A stretch of DNA of 64,000 nt, from NCBI GenBank assembly GCA_020633205.1, contig JACKEB010000017.1, forward strand, positions 1 to 64,000, written 5' to 3'. Shown in pieces: positions 1-8,482 of the stretch. The notes under the pieces are model-generated. The model saw only the letters and a list, made by a program, of their open reading frames with translations. It had not been told where the DNA came from and ran no database searches. How positions within the stretch are numbered: position 1 is the stretch's first letter; each line of letters starts with the position of its first letter. The translations under genes and the position numbers were made by a program. Source of the DNA: Polyangiaceae bacterium (GTDB lineage: Bacteria > Myxococcota_A > Polyangia > Polyangiales > Polyangiaceae).

Positions 1-73
1 GGCAAGTGACGGTTCGTTTGAGATTGGGTCTGCGCTGGCGACGCCTGCGAGTGAGGCGGTGGGGAAGTATTAG
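1..73 (+). CDS. C-terminal end of an unidentified protein, 5' truncated
   Basis: An open frame enters from the left edge (first full codon at base 2) and gives 23 codons ending ...TPASEAVGKY and a TAG stop. Composition and codon use (GCG, GTG, GAG) look like real coding sequence, and the other two forward frames hold early stops or are Arg-rich. No family can be named from 23 residues. The 18-bp repeat array starts two bases after the stop, as it does behind the other genes that precede FHB modules. Confidence 0.5.
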   Translation, partial: ASDGSFEIGSALATPASEAVGKY

Positions 74-74
74 G

Positions 75-192
75 GCGAGGGCGTGAGGCAGCGCGAGGGC
101 GTGGGGGAGCGCGAGGGCGTGAGGGAGCGCGAGGGCGTGAGGCAGCGCGAGGGCGTGAGGCAGCGCGAGGGCGTGAGGCAGCGCGAGGGCGA
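75..192 (+). repeat. 18-bp tandem array (FHB locus 1)
   Basis: Six full head-to-tail copies of an 18-bp unit, GCGAGGGCGTGAGGCAGC, with one or two substitutions in copies 2 and 3, followed by half a copy. Every unit contains GCGTGAGG or GCGTGGGG. The array begins directly after the stop codon of the preceding gene. A close relative of the unit (19 bp, also containing GCGTGAGG) forms the array behind prmC at 53126-53201. Confidence 0.9.
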
Positions 193-200
193 ATGCCTTG

Positions 201-364
201 GCTCGCTCGCTGCGCGAGCATCGCAGCAACGCCGAGCTTGAACTAGGAATACCGGCGGGGCTCGCTCGCGGCGCGAGCATCGCGGTCGGGAGGGCGGTGG
301 GCTCGCTCGCGGCGCGAGCATCGCGGTCGGGTAGGGCTGGGCTCGCTCGCTGTGCGAGCATCGC
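201..364 (+). repeat. Four 24-bp repeats with inverted arms (FHB locus 1)
   Basis: Copies start at 201, 260, 301 and 341, so the spacing is 59, 41 and 40 bp. The core is GCTCGCTCGC, then G or T, then GCGCGAGC and ATCGC. GCTCGC and GCGAGC can pair as a hairpin around a 7-nt loop; copy 4 has one change. The intervening sequences partly resemble each other (GGTCGGG...GGGC...GG) and are not unique spacers. The word CTCGCTCGCGGCG recurs in the repeats of FHB locus 2. Confidence 0.85.
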
Positions 365-417
365 TGCGGCTTGGAGTTTGAGGAGGTGGCTTTTATTTCC
401 TCGTGGATTTTTAGCTT

Positions 418-562
418 GCCGGCGTGCTCGGTCGTGTCCAGGCCGGGGCCGGCTTCGCCGGTGCTCGCTTCGCTCGCAGCCTGGCTGTTTTCTAGAGCCG
501 CCTGACCTGCGACTCGCCGGCGGTGGGGAGGGGTGTTTGTTCGTTCGAAAGGAGAACACCTC
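418..562 (+). promoter_or_regulatory. Structured 5' leader of FHB gene 1
   Basis: Bases 418-451 match 53522-53555, in front of FHB gene 2, at 28 of 34 positions, so this segment belongs to the module and not to chance flanking sequence. Short self-pairing blocks follow (GCCGGCTTCGCCGG, GCTCGCTTCGCTCGC). A good ribosome binding site, AAAGGAG at 548-554, lies eight bases before the ATG. Whether it acts as a promoter, an attenuator or a structured RNA is not shown by the sequence. Confidence 0.55.
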
Positions 563-886
563 ATGCTCGATGTCTATCCATTCATTCTCGAAACCATTGC
601 TCAGTTGCGTCCCTTGGAGGTGCGGATCCGGCGCTCGGATCCGGACCTGAGCAAGCAGCTTCGGCGCGCGCAGTCCTCGATAGCGCTGAACGTGGCTGAA
701 GGGTCCTACAGTCGCGGTCGGAACCGGCAGGCTCGCTATCACACGGCGCTAGGTTCAGCGCGCGAGACGCTCGCCTGCCTCGAGGTTGCGGTCGCGCTGG
801 GTGTGCTGGCGGAGCTTGATGCACCGCTGGTGGCGCGCTTCAACCGCATCATCGGCACGTTGGTTCGGCTTGCTGGCGCCGCCTGA
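563..886 (+). CDS. Four-helix bundle protein (23S rRNA intervening-sequence protein family), copy 1
   Basis: A 107-residue protein of the small four-helix-bundle family (TIGR02436-like), first known from ORFs inside 23S rRNA intervening sequences and structurally related to the Avd protein of diversity-generating retroelements. Family signatures are SSIALNVAEGSYS (about residues 40-52) and GSARETLACLEVA (about 66-78). The protein is basic and rich in Arg, consistent with nucleic-acid binding in the family. The ATG is chosen because AAAGGAG lies eight bases upstream; a GTG 30 bases earlier is less likely. It has the same length as the copy at 53695 and similar sequence throughout. No rRNA gene is nearby, so this is a free-standing copy. 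Biochemical role unknown. Confidence 0.85.
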   Translation: MLDVYPFILETIAQLRPLEVRIRRSDPDLSKQLRRAQSSIALNVAEGSYSRGRNRQARYHTALGSARETLACLEVAVALGVLAELDAPLVARFNRIIGTLVRLAGAA

Positions 887-919
887 TCGGCTTTCGGCGC
901 CCCTCACCCGCGAACCACT

Positions 920-952
920 GCGCGGAGCCTTGGAACGTACTAGGCTCCGCGC
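920..952. terminator. Hairpin downstream of FHB gene 1
   Basis: Perfect 10-bp arms, GCGCGGAGCC and GGCTCCGCGC, surround a 13-nt loop between the FHB stop and hisC. No T-tract follows, so it may be a weak terminator, an RNA-stability element or part of the module. A stronger hairpin occupies the equivalent place after FHB genes 2 and 3. Confidence 0.45.
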
Positions 953-988
953 GGCTCGGGTGTGAGCCGTTAGCAGCGAGAGTCGAAG

Positions 989-2071
989 ATGTCCCTGTTT
1001 CGCAAGAGCGTCGAGGCGATGGTTGGGTACGTGCCCGGTGAGCAACCGAAGGCCGGCACGAAGATCATCAAGCTGAACACCAACGAGAATCCGTATCCGC
1101 CGAGCCCCACGGTGCTGCCCGCGATTCAAGCGGAGCTCGAACACGGGGCGGCGCGACTCAGGCTCTACAGTGACCCGCACGCGACGTCGCTGCGCGAGGC
1201 GGCGAGCGAAGTCACCGGGCTGCCGGTGGATCAAATTCTCCACGGCAATGGTTCAGACGAACTCCTCGCGCTGCTCTTCCGCGCGTTCCTCGAACCGGGA
1301 GACAGCATCGCCTACCCCTACCCGACCTACGTGCTGTACCGCACGCTGGCCGCGGCGGCTGGCGCCGAAGTTCAGACGTTCGATTTCGACGCGGACTTCA
1401 ACCTGCCGGCGACCCTCGGCGGCTGTGACGCGAAGCTCGTCTTCGTGGCGACGCCGAACTCGCCGTCGGGCACCCAGCACGCAACGGAGAAGCTGCGCGC
1501 GCTCGCGCGCAGCTTGAAGCACGGCGTGCTGGTGGTGGACGAGGCGTATGCGGCCTTCAGCGCAACGAACGCTCTCGAGCTAGCCACCAGCGAGCCCAAC
1601 GTCGTGGTGCTTCGCACCTTCTCGAAGAGCCATTCCCTTGCGGGAATGCGCCTTGGCCTCGCCTTCGCGTCGAAGGACATCATCTCCGGGCTGAACAAGG
1701 TGAAGGACTCTTACAACCTGGACCGCCTGGCGATCGTGGCGGGCGCCGCCAGCCTGCGGGACACCGCGTGGACCGCTCAGAACGTGGCCAAGGTGGTGAA
1801 GACGCGGGAGCGCCTGACCACCGGGCTGACGGAGCTCGGCTATCAAGTGCTGCCCAGCTCGGCGAACTTCGTCTTCGCGCGCGCACCGATTTCCGACGGG
1901 GCAAAGAGCCGCGTAGAGCTTGCGCGCGGCGCCTTCGAGCACTTGAAGGCGAACGGCATTTTGGTGCGTTACTTCGCGGAGCGCCTGTTGGATGATGGCC
2001 TCCGCATCACGGTGGGTACGGACGACGAGATCGACAGCCTGCTCACCTGTTTGAAAGACTACGCTGGCTGA
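989..2071 (+). CDS. hisC: Histidinol-phosphate aminotransferase
   Basis: A 360-residue PLP-dependent fold-type I aminotransferase. It transfers an amino group between glutamate and imidazole-acetol phosphate in cytosolic histidine synthesis. Visible signatures: LNTNENPYPPSP near the N terminus, the GNGSDELL segment, the YPTY motif, VVDEAYAAF, and the PLP lysine in RTFSKSHSLAGMRLG. Length matches HisC. It stands apart from other his genes, which is common where his genes are scattered. The related aromatic aminotransferases of this subgroup cannot be fully excluded. The upstream hairpin and FHB gene separate it from the genes to its left. Confidence 0.9.
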   Translation: MSLFRKSVEAMVGYVPGEQPKAGTKIIKLNTNENPYPPSPTVLPAIQAELEHGAARLRLYSDPHATSLREAASEVTGLPVDQILHGNGSDELLALLFRAFLEPGDSIAYPYPTYVLYRTLAAAAGAEVQTFDFDADFNLPATLGGCDAKLVFVATPNSPSGTQHATEKLRALARSLKHGVLVVDEAYAAFSATNALELATSEPNVVVLRTFSKSHSLAGMRLGLAFASKDIISGLNKVKDSYNLDRLAIVAGAASLRDTAWTAQNVAKVVKTRERLTTGLTELGYQVLPSSANFVFARAPISDGAKSRVELARGAFEHLKANGILVRYFAERLLDDGLRITVGTDDEIDSLLTCLKDYAG

Positions 2072-2101
2072 AAGCCGGCTCGGGAAGCACAAGGAATCAT
2101 C

Positions 2102-2455
2102 ATGGCCGATATCTTCGAGTTCCAGGATCTCACGGAAGAAGAGCTGTTGAGCGCCATCTCGCTGCTCAAGCTGCTCGCGGCGAGCGACGGCGTCGTCAGT
2201 GAAGACGAAGCCCAAGAGATGCGTGTTTTCGCCGACCACATCGGCCCTGAGCATTACGACGAGCTGAACGACAAGCTCGAAGCACTCGACCTCAGCGAAG
2301 ACGGTGTGAAGAAGCTCGCCCAAGGCATCGCGCGGCAGCCAGCCCGCGAGCTGATCTACGGCGAGCTCTTCCAGCTCGCGACGGTCGGTACCATCGACGA
2401 GAAAGAGAGCGAGCTCCTCGACTGGCTCAGGCTGACCTGGGCCCTCGAGGAGTAG
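2102..2455 (+). CDS. TerB-like small acidic protein
   Basis: 117 residues, strongly acidic and helical. The LLKLLAASDGVVSEDEAQEM segment and a second helical pair ending in TIDEKESELLDWL resemble TerB/TerB-like domains (tellurite-resistance and stress-related family, acidic helical bundles with putative metal-binding acidic residues). It starts 30 bp after hisC with AAGGA before the ATG, so it may be co-transcribed. Its stop codon directly abuts the stop codon of the convergent gene to the right. Function unknown. Confidence 0.6.
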   Translation: MADIFEFQDLTEEELLSAISLLKLLAASDGVVSEDEAQEMRVFADHIGPEHYDELNDKLEALDLSEDGVKKLAQGIARQPARELIYGELFQLATVGTIDEKESELLDWLRLTWALEE

Positions 2456-2848
2456 TCACTTCCCCACAGAGCGGCTCCATTCGTTCCAGAACGCGTGCCG
2501 CATCGGGGCCATTTCGAGTTCCTCAGACCACGTGCAATCGTGCCTGTAGTTAGCTCCGCGTACGTGTTGGATGAACTCGTCCGGCAGCCTGACGTCAAAG
2601 AAGTGCACGTAGACCCACAGACCTTCTGGCCAGATCCAGGTGCCATCAGTGAGTTCACAGTTGCCCATCTGTTCCGGCGGGGGTCCCTCTGGGAAACGGC
2701 AGTGGGAGTAGCCGAGTTGTTCGTGAACACGCACACCAGAACGTAGGTACGCGACGATCTGCACCTTGTCTTCCAAAGGTGGGCCCACGAGTTCCCGCGG
2801 GTCGGGCCACGGGAATTCATCTTCGTACCACAGTCCAATAACGTTCAT
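2456..2848 (-). CDS. Hypothetical protein, possible immunity-type protein
   Basis: 130 residues, rich in Trp, Tyr, Pro and acidic residues, with no signal peptide. The ATG giving MNVIGLWYEDEF is preferred over an upstream Arg-rich extension. Segments such as DGTWIWPEGLWVYV look like a compact soluble alpha/beta protein. I cannot assign a family. Its place at the end of a minus-strand cluster behind a SUFU-domain gene, together with its composition, recalls small immunity proteins of polymorphic toxin loci, but no toxin gene is adjacent. It is the last gene of the cluster and is tail-to-tail with the TerB-like gene. Confidence 0.5.
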   Translation of the reverse strand: MNVIGLWYEDEFPWPDPRELVGPPLEDKVQIVAYLRSGVRVHEQLGYSHCRFPEGPPPEQMGNCELTDGTWIWPEGLWVYVHFFDVRLPDEFIQHVRGANYRHDCTWSEELEMAPMRHAFWNEWSRSVGK

Positions 2849-2883
2849 CGGGTGTGACGCAGCTCCATTTCTTCGTGGTAATG

Positions 2884-3192
2884 CTAAAGCTCGTCCTCGG
2901 CGATCCACTCGTCGAGCCCGGCGGCTTTGAGCTTTGCGAGCGTGGACTCCATGAGTTCCTGGGAGCCTTTGAAGGAATATGCCTTAAGCACGTCGTTCAT
3001 CACGAGACCTTCATCTCTACCCGTTAGTACGGTCGCCACCCAGGTGAGGTTTCCGTCCGCCATATGTGGATAGAGAATCGCCAGCACGTACATGTACTCG
3101 CCTTCATCGATTCCGCGAGGGAAGGCCCGCGTCAGCAGTTCGCCCGTTGATTTTAGGTGTTCAGGGAGTGTCATGCGCTCCTCGTCAGTCAT
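2884..3192 (-). CDS. Hypothetical small acidic protein
   Basis: About 102 residues starting MTDEERMTLPEHL. It overlaps the end of the SUFU-domain gene by eight bases, so the two are probably translationally coupled; a GTG four codons earlier is the alternative start. The middle, GIDEGEYMYVLAILYPHM and GNLTWVATVLTGRD, suggests alpha-helical packing. No family recognised. Soluble, with no signal or membrane segment. Confidence 0.55.
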   Translation of the reverse strand: MTDEERMTLPEHLKSTGELLTRAFPRGIDEGEYMYVLAILYPHMADGNLTWVATVLTGRDEGLVMNDVLKAYSFKGSQELMESTLAKLKAAGLDEWIAEDEL

Positions 3193-3793
3193 CGTGAGGT
3201 CCACGGCACACCTGCGCTGACTCGCGTCGCAGATCTAGGTAGTCGATGTCCTGGTCCGTCAGTGCCTCGAGGAATTGCTTGGATCCATGAGTGCGGATGA
3301 AGCGCTCTTCGACGGGCGTGATAGGCAGCAGCATTGGGAAGGCCACGTTGTGAGGAGCGCGCTCGAACTCGATGTCCCAGCACCACGGGCTCTGCACCAG
3401 GAACCCTTGCACGCTGGCGTGGTGGGCGATTGGTCCCCGAGAGCCAACGACGTCGTTGCGCGCCATCGCGATGTGACGCTCCAGCACTTCTTCGGTTAGC
3501 GTGGAGAGCACCGTTAGCAGCGAATCATCCAGCTGAGACGTCAAACAGCTGAGCATCAGCTCCTGACGGATCGCGGGGCTCTTGGGCTGCTCTAGCAAGT
3601 GGCGCGAGAGGCCGAAAGTGACGAGCGTGGAAGCCTCAGGCACGGGGGTACCGTGGAAGGTCATGTAGAAGATGCAATCTCCAGTCGGCGCGTACTCCTT
3701 CTTGCAGTACCGTGCGGCAACGCCCAGGTGCCGCTCGATGTGCGTCAGGATGACGTCCGCATCGAGATCGTCGGTGGATACATCGTGCGTCAC
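3185..3793 (-). CDS. Suppressor-of-fused (SUFU) domain protein
   Basis: 202 residues. The middle and C-terminal parts carry the SUFU-family pattern: a TFGLSRHLL strand-helix, an RQELMLSCL strand, a PMLLPITPVEERFI segment, then a helix and DIDYLDLRR. Bacterial SUFU-domain proteins are often immunity or partner proteins in polymorphic toxin loci, but many are uncharacterised. The start overlaps the stop of the large protease gene by four bases (ATGA), which is strong evidence of co-transcription and coupling. Cytosolic by sequence. The partner it protects or binds, if any, is unknown. Confidence 0.65.
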   Translation of the reverse strand: MTHDVSTDDLDADVILTHIERHLGVAARYCKKEYAPTGDCIFYMTFHGTPVPEASTLVTFGLSRHLLEQPKSPAIRQELMLSCLTSQLDDSLLTVLSTLTEEVLERHIAMARNDVVGSRGPIAHHASVQGFLVQSPWCWDIEFERAPHNVAFPMLLPITPVEERFIRTHGSKQFLEALTDQDIDYLDLRRESAQVCRGPHDD

Positions 3794-6700
3794 TGCACCT
3801 CAAAATAAGGTCGCTCCGGCGCGAACAACCAGTTCATGGCGAAGCGACGCCACTCGAGTGGTGCTGAGTCGCCGAGGTAGCTACTCGCGAGTACGTAGGC
3901 CCGGGCGCGGGCGTCAGGCGGGAGCCGATTGAGCTGCGGGTCAAGGTCACTCGGCTTGACCAACTTCTCCCCCGATTTGGCGAGCAATCCGAGCAAGAGG
4001 TCGGCGTGTTCCGGTAGCGTCCGCTTGGCAACCTTGATGTAGGGGTCGAGCTCGCGGTTGTTTAGAGCGGCTAGCGCGAGCGCAGGCCAAACCGTGCTAG
4101 CGTCCACTCCTTGATCGACGGGGAGCGCGAGGGCGCGCTCAACGATTTCCGGCGTTGCACCGTGGGACACCGCGGCAAACCGTATCACCCTTGGCAGCAT
4201 CGACGGGATGGCTTCGGCTCGCTTCACCGCGGTGGGTAGGTCGCCTTGGTTCAGAAACTGGTAGCCGCGTTCTGTCTCATCCAGTTCCAGCCCAGACTCG
4301 AGATGGGCCAACATCTCGAGTTCTTTGCTGTCTCGCTCTAGCAGAGCCGCGCCATAGTCGCTTCCAGGAGCTACGCGCTTCAGGCGGCCAAGAGCCATCG
4401 CCGCCTGTGATTTGAAGGCAGGCGCGCTGGACCTGAGGTGGTTGAATATCCTTGCGGCAACGTCGAACTCATTCTGCTGGAGATGCACCCACGCCGCACC
4501 GTTCTCGAGCCAAGGATTCGTCGGGAAGCGCGTGAACGTGGCCAAGATCGCCGCGTCCTGTTCCTCACCGTCGGGCATGCAACGCAGGCCGATGTATTGC
4601 ATGTCACCGTCGTCCGGAAACTGCTTCATTAGTTGCTCGTGCTCAGCGCACACTTCGTCGCGGCGCGCGTCGCTCGACGCCAGATCCTGTTGAGCTCGCA
4701 GTGACTCCACCTCATGCGGATTGCGCTGCAGCCGCTCGCGGACTATCGCCTCGGCCTGGCCCTCGAGTCGATCCACCCCTGCGAGCCAGTAAAGCAGGCT
4801 CGCAGAACCTGGGGCGTCGTAGCGAGCGCGCACGTCAATGATGTGGTTTCGTTCCTCCTCCGTTCCCGCGCGATTCAGAATCGTGGACGCTTCATGGATC
4901 GGGGGCGCGGAGACTATCTTTCGCGTCGTGCCCTTGCCCTTGATTTTCACGGAGCGAGGCGGCTCCTCGAAGAAGTACTTGGCGTCTGACTCCGCCCAGC
5001 GAACCGCGCCCAAGTACGTGGGTGACTGCTCGTCTGCGGAACCGTAGGCGGCTGTCCACTCCACCAATGGCAATGCGGCAGCGACATTGTAGACGTAGTC
5101 AGTACCCAGCCCGGCCGCCTCTACTTCGACGTCTTCGATCGCCACGTCTCCGCTCCGCGCGGTGACCTGTAGTTTACCCGGAGGAACCGAGACGCTCAGG
5201 TGTTCGCCAGGTTCTAGCTCGACGTGGGTGGGCCCGATATCCGCGGAGACGTGACAACCCAACCCGTTGATCACGTGCACCCTCGCATCGGACCCGGCCG
5301 CGCTGAATGCAGCGACGCAACCGACGATGGATCCCGCCACCGCCAAGCGACCAAGCGCGGGCAGGACCCCGTCCGCGGTTACGAAGCGATCCCACGCGCC
5401 AAGACGGTGCTGACGTGGGCGCTCACTGCCAGGAGGTCGCAGCGTGTATTCCTTGGGCACCCTGGCGGGCCTCGGCGCGTCCTCGGGTTCCTTTTCCTCA
5501 AGGAACCACTCGGCGATGCGTGCCTCGGTGTGCAACAGCTCTTCGAGCGTTTGGCTGCGCAAGGCCTCGAACGGCTGCGTGTAGGCTCGGTACCACGAAT
5601 CGACCACCTGCATCCATTGGCCGATATTCTCAGACGTGGGCGGCTCCAAATCGAAGCGAGACTGCAACGCGCCATCCCAGCTTTCGATTTCGAGGCGCTT
5701 CAACACGGGTTCAGGAACCTTCACCTGCTTGCGCTGGCCGTCCGCCTGCCACAACGCGGCATAGAGTTCGGAGCCCGCGAACGCGAGGCGCACACGTTCG
5801 GACGAACTCACGCTTCCGTCGGCAATTACAACGGAGAAAACATTCATCAGGTGGCCGTAGGCGTCGTCGATGTCCGCCTCCACGTGCGCTGAGTAATGCA
5901 GCAACGCTGTCAGCTTCTTGAGATACTTTTCCCAACCGTGGCCGAGAGACTGGGCCGCCTGCAAGTGAAGCGATCGGCAGCGGCGGTCGTGTGCCGCGAC
6001 GCTCGCCGCAACGGCATCGCGTTCAGCCCGCACCGTGGAGATGGCACCAGGCAAGTCGCGCTTTCGCAGGTCCTCGCCGCGGTGACGAATCACCCCACCC
6101 GGCGCTGACAGGAAACCATCCTTCAAGGCCTCGAGCACGCCGAGTTCACGACGCAGGTCGCGCAGGCGCTCGACCTGCTGGGACAACGCTTCGGGGTACA
6201 GGGTCCGGAGCTCCGCCGCGAGATCTACGTTGGCCCCAGCGCTCTCGAACAGGTCTGAGACCCTGCTGGCCGCCAACACGGGGGAGCGTCCGAGGTACAC
6301 CCCACGATAGCGCGGATTCAGTGCGAGTTGAGAGAAGCGGCGCGCGACCGCTGCCTCCGCCTCCTCCTCGGTCGCTTCACGCATCTCCTGCGTTGTCTCG
6401 ACGCGCTTCAGCGCCTCGGCAGTTACCGCCCTACGCAGTCCCTCGGGATCGCTGAACAGTAGCCACGCCGGGCGCTCGTCCAGCGCGCCCTCTAGGTAGA
6501 CCCGCTTGGCGTTGGCTTCACGATCCTGATTGCTCGGGTGAGTGGACCACATGCGCGGGGGCGAACCCATTTCCTCCGGGAATATCCGATGCTGTTCACG
6601 GCCGCTCTCTGGCAAGCTGGGAGGCACTGCATACTCCGGATCGTTGACGACGCGCGCCATGCTCTCGAGCACCAAGCTCTGAATGGCAAACAGATCGGGC

Positions 6701-7638
6701 GCGAGGCGGCCCTGGCTGTGCTCCGCTCCTGCCACCGCGCCAGCCTGATCCAAGGCGTCGTCCGCAGCGCCAAGTCGATGCAGCGCGTGGATCAACGCAT
6801 CACTGCCGCTCAGCGAGACGCTGACCAGATCCGCTTGAAACTCCATCTCGCGGCGAAGCGCGCGGTCGACGAGCACCACCAGCGAGAACGCAGTATCGAG
6901 CACCGCCCGCATGGCCCACACCAAGAGACGCAGCGTCCACGCAACGACGGCGATCCTGATATCGATGCGCGGCGCGTGAAGCAGCAATTCGTCAAGCCAG
7001 TCGCGCCCCGCGACCAGGTGTCCAGTGATTTGCTGGGCGATGTACACCCAGCGCCCGACCGCCATCGAGCGCTGAGCGAAGTGCCCAAACTCATGGGCGA
7101 GCACGGCCTTGAACTCGCTCAAGTTCAGCACGTTCACCAGACCCAGCCCGATCTCCAGATTCTTCTTGCTCGGCAGCAGCAAGTTGAGGAGCGACAAATC
7201 GTAGAACACTCCTGCATTCACCCGCACGGAAACGAATACTCGATGGGGTCGCGGCGCACCGGCCTCGTCAGCGAGGCGGTAGAGAAACCGAAACAGCTCC
7301 GGCTCGCTCTCTGGACGCAGCTCACGGCGGTCTGTCTCCTCTGCGCGCTTCACCTTGAACATCGCCTTGACCAGGACAAGCGCCAGCACGAAGGCCACAC
7401 CGCCTAAGATCAGGGCCCGCAGCGCGTGGTCCCCTCCGTGCATCAAGAGCACGCCGTTGCGGTACACCGCACGCACGAACCAGAAGCACAGAAAGAAATA
7501 GAAGCCAACGAAGCCAAGCAGCGCGAGCAGCGCAAGGCGGGCGTGCCAGCGATAGCGGGCCGTCGGTCGAGTGAAGTCCTTCGGCACATTCGCCGGGCTC
7601 GGCGGGTAGAGCGGTGCCTCGTCGCTGGGAGAGCGCAT
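3790..7638 (-). CDS. Large membrane M48-family metalloprotease with C-terminal repeat region
   Basis: About 1,282 residues. Two hydrophobic segments (about 33-54 and 74-92) are followed by a peptidase domain with the zinc motif HEFGH at residues 182-186. HtpX and Ste24 place an M48 HExxH in a similar setting. A long middle region lacks obvious motifs. Near residue 800 there is another hydrophobic stretch, then a beta-rich segment (HVINGLGCHVSADIG) and a helical C-terminal third that reads like TPR repeats (ARIFNHLRS, AAMALGRLKRV). The usual M48 protein is about 300 residues, so most of this one is extra. I chose the ATG giving MRSPSDEAPLYPP because the upstream 56 residues are Arg/Ser-rich and poorly coding. 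It leads the cluster with the SUFU-domain gene. Confidence 0.75.
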   Translation of the reverse strand: MRSPSDEAPLYPPSPANVPKDFTRPTARYRWHARLALLALLGFVGFYFFLCFWFVRAVYRNGVLLMHGGDHALRALILGGVAFVLALVLVKAMFKVKRAEETDRRELRPESEPELFRFLYRLADEAGAPRPHRVFVSVRVNAGVFYDLSLLNLLLPSKKNLEIGLGLVNVLNLSEFKAVLAHEFGHFAQRSMAVGRWVYIAQQITGHLVAGRDWLDELLLHAPRIDIRIAVVAWTLRLLVWAMRAVLDTAFSLVVLVDRALRREMEFQADLVSVSLSGSDALIHALHRLGAADDALDQAGAVAGAEHSQGRLAPDLFAIQSLVLESMARVVNDPEYAVPPSLPESGREQHRIFPEEMGSPPRMWSTHPSNQDREANAKRVYLEGALDERPAWLLFSDPEGLRRAVTAEALKRVETTQEMREATEEEAEAAVARRFSQLALNPRYRGVYLGRSPVLAASRVSDLFESAGANVDLAAELRTLYPEALSQQVERLRDLRRELGVLEALKDGFLSAPGGVIRHRGEDLRKRDLPGAISTVRAERDAVAASVAAHDRRCRSLHLQAAQSLGHGWEKYLKKLTALLHYSAHVEADIDDAYGHLMNVFSVVIADGSVSSSERVRLAFAGSELYAALWQADGQRKQVKVPEPVLKRLEIESWDGALQSRFDLEPPTSENIGQWMQVVDSWYRAYTQPFEALRSQTLEELLHTEARIAEWFLEEKEPEDAPRPARVPKEYTLRPPGSERPRQHRLGAWDRFVTADGVLPALGRLAVAGSIVGCVAAFSAAGSDARVHVINGLGCHVSADIGPTHVELEPGEHLSVSVPPGKLQVTARSGDVAIEDVEVEAAGLGTDYVYNVAAALPLVEWTAAYGSADEQSPTYLGAVRWAESDAKYFFEEPPRSVKIKGKGTTRKIVSAPPIHEASTILNRAGTEEERNHIIDVRARYDAPGSASLLYWLAGVDRLEGQAEAIVRERLQRNPHEVESLRAQQDLASSDARRDEVCAEHEQLMKQFPDDGDMQYIGLRCMPDGEEQDAAILATFTRFPTNPWLENGAAWVHLQQNEFDVAARIFNHLRSSAPAFKSQAAMALGRLKRVAPGSDYGAALLERDSKELEMLAHLESGLELDETERGYQFLNQGDLPTAVKRAEAIPSMLPRVIRFAAVSHGATPEIVERALALPVDQGVDASTVWPALALAALNNRELDPYIKVAKRTLPEHADLLLGLLAKSGEKLVKPSDLDPQLNRLPPDARARAYVLASSYLGDSAPLEWRRFAMNWLFAPERPYFEVQ

Positions 7639-8046
7639 GGCCCGCGAGTAGAGCACGCCGGTAAGCGGAGGCCAGCAACAACTGGGCAATGAAGTGCTCG
7701 CTTGCTTCCGCGAGGTCTCAGCGCTCAGGCTCCGTAGGTAGCCGAGAAACCGCGCGGCTCCCACCTCCTCACACCGCCGTCGCACGGACAAGCAGCGTTC
7801 CCTCACCCAACATCAGCTCCCAGGTCCGGTAGTGAGCTCAAGGACGCGAAACCTCGCAGCTACCGCTCACGGCCGTGGGTTTGGGGGTGAGGGAGCATCC
7901 CAGACCGACGGTTCGCAACCTGGGAACATCTGTGAGGGCCTCGTGTTGCACTCCAAGTGAGATACGGAGTGCTCTGCGCGCTGCTCGCGCTGTCACTCGG
8001 CGGCGCTGCCCCGCCGAGCTGCTCACGCTAGCTCAGCACCTCGAGC
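7639..8046. other. Intergenic, no gene seen
   Basis: 408 bases between the protease start and the end of a Cys-rich lipoprotein gene. It should hold the promoter of the protease cluster (minus strand), but no clear box was seen. It contains one exact copy of the dispersed word GTTTGGGGGTGAGG at 7879-7892. Confidence 0.6.
7879..7892 (+). repeat. Dispersed 14-bp motif, exact copy
   Basis: GTTTGGGGGTGAGG in non-coding sequence. See the finding on the dispersed motif. Confidence 0.7.
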
Positions 8047-8415
8047 CTACTTGACCACGCACTCCGCGTTGTACGATTCGCAGGCATCCAGAGAGGCGTA
8101 GAGCGCAAAGCAGTGAGTGCCTTCACAGGTGCAGCCGATCAGCTCTTCGCAGCCGCTGCCCGTCCAGCGGAAGCCGAGCGAGTCGTTGCACTCGCCAACC
8201 GCTTGAGCGACCAGTCCGCTACAGCGGCCGATGACGCACATCTCTTCGCACACGTCTCCGCTGCGCATGCACACGCTGCACGCTTCGTCGCAGCACTCGC
8301 CGTCGCAAGGCAGCTGCCCGCAGCGGGTCGGCTCTGCCTCGTTGTTGCCCGAGGTGCACGCACTCAGCGCCACGCAGAGCAAACACCCTAACCCCCAAAC
8401 CCGATTGCGAGACAT
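8047..8415 (-). CDS. Small cysteine-rich lipoprotein
   Basis: About 122 residues. The N terminus MSRNRVWGLGCLLCVALSAC is a lipoprotein signal peptide ending in the lipobox LSAC. An ATG four codons upstream is an alternative start. The mature part holds about 16 cysteines in tight patterns (CGQLPCDGECCDEACSVC, then GCEELIGCTCEGTHC), implying a disulfide-stabilised secreted domain. No family recognised. The signal peptide is partly encoded by a near copy of the dispersed motif (minus strand, 8387-8400), which reads V-W-G-L-G. The next gene upstream is also a Cys-rich lipoprotein. Confidence 0.7.
   Translation of the reverse strand: MSRNRVWGLGCLLCVALSACTSGNNEAEPTRCGQLPCDGECCDEACSVCMRSGDVCEEMCVIGRCSGLVAQAVGECNDSLGFRWTGSGCEELIGCTCEGTHCFALYASLDACESYNAECVVK
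8387..8400 (-). repeat. Dispersed 14-bp motif, one mismatch
   Basis: GTTTGGGGGTTAGG on the minus strand, inside the signal-peptide codons of the Cys-rich lipoprotein. Confidence 0.5.
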
Positions 8416-8482
8416 GCGCTGGAGCATGACACGTTTTCCATGTCGTGCCCCAACGCTTCCGCGCAGCAACGCGCGCATTGTT

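Noticed and set aside
201..364. CRISPR-like look of 24-29 bp repeats with 16-36 bp gaps at FHB loci 1 and 2
   Set aside because: The gaps differ in length, some are near-identical to each other, the repeats drift, and no cas gene is present.
70..564. Minus-strand Arg/Pro/Ser frame across the locus 1 arrays
   Set aside because: Low-complexity translation of repeats, no ribosome binding site, antisense to the module.
563..886. FHB gene as part of a 23S rRNA intervening sequence
   Set aside because: No rRNA sequence flanks any of the three copies.
2456..3793. Polymorphic toxin locus
   Set aside because: Immunity-like genes are present, but no toxin with a secretion domain and variable C terminus was found next to them.
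6538..7407. Plus-strand 289-codon frame inside the M48 protease gene
   Set aside because: Shadow of the protease gene; composition is His/Gln/Arg-rich with no family features.
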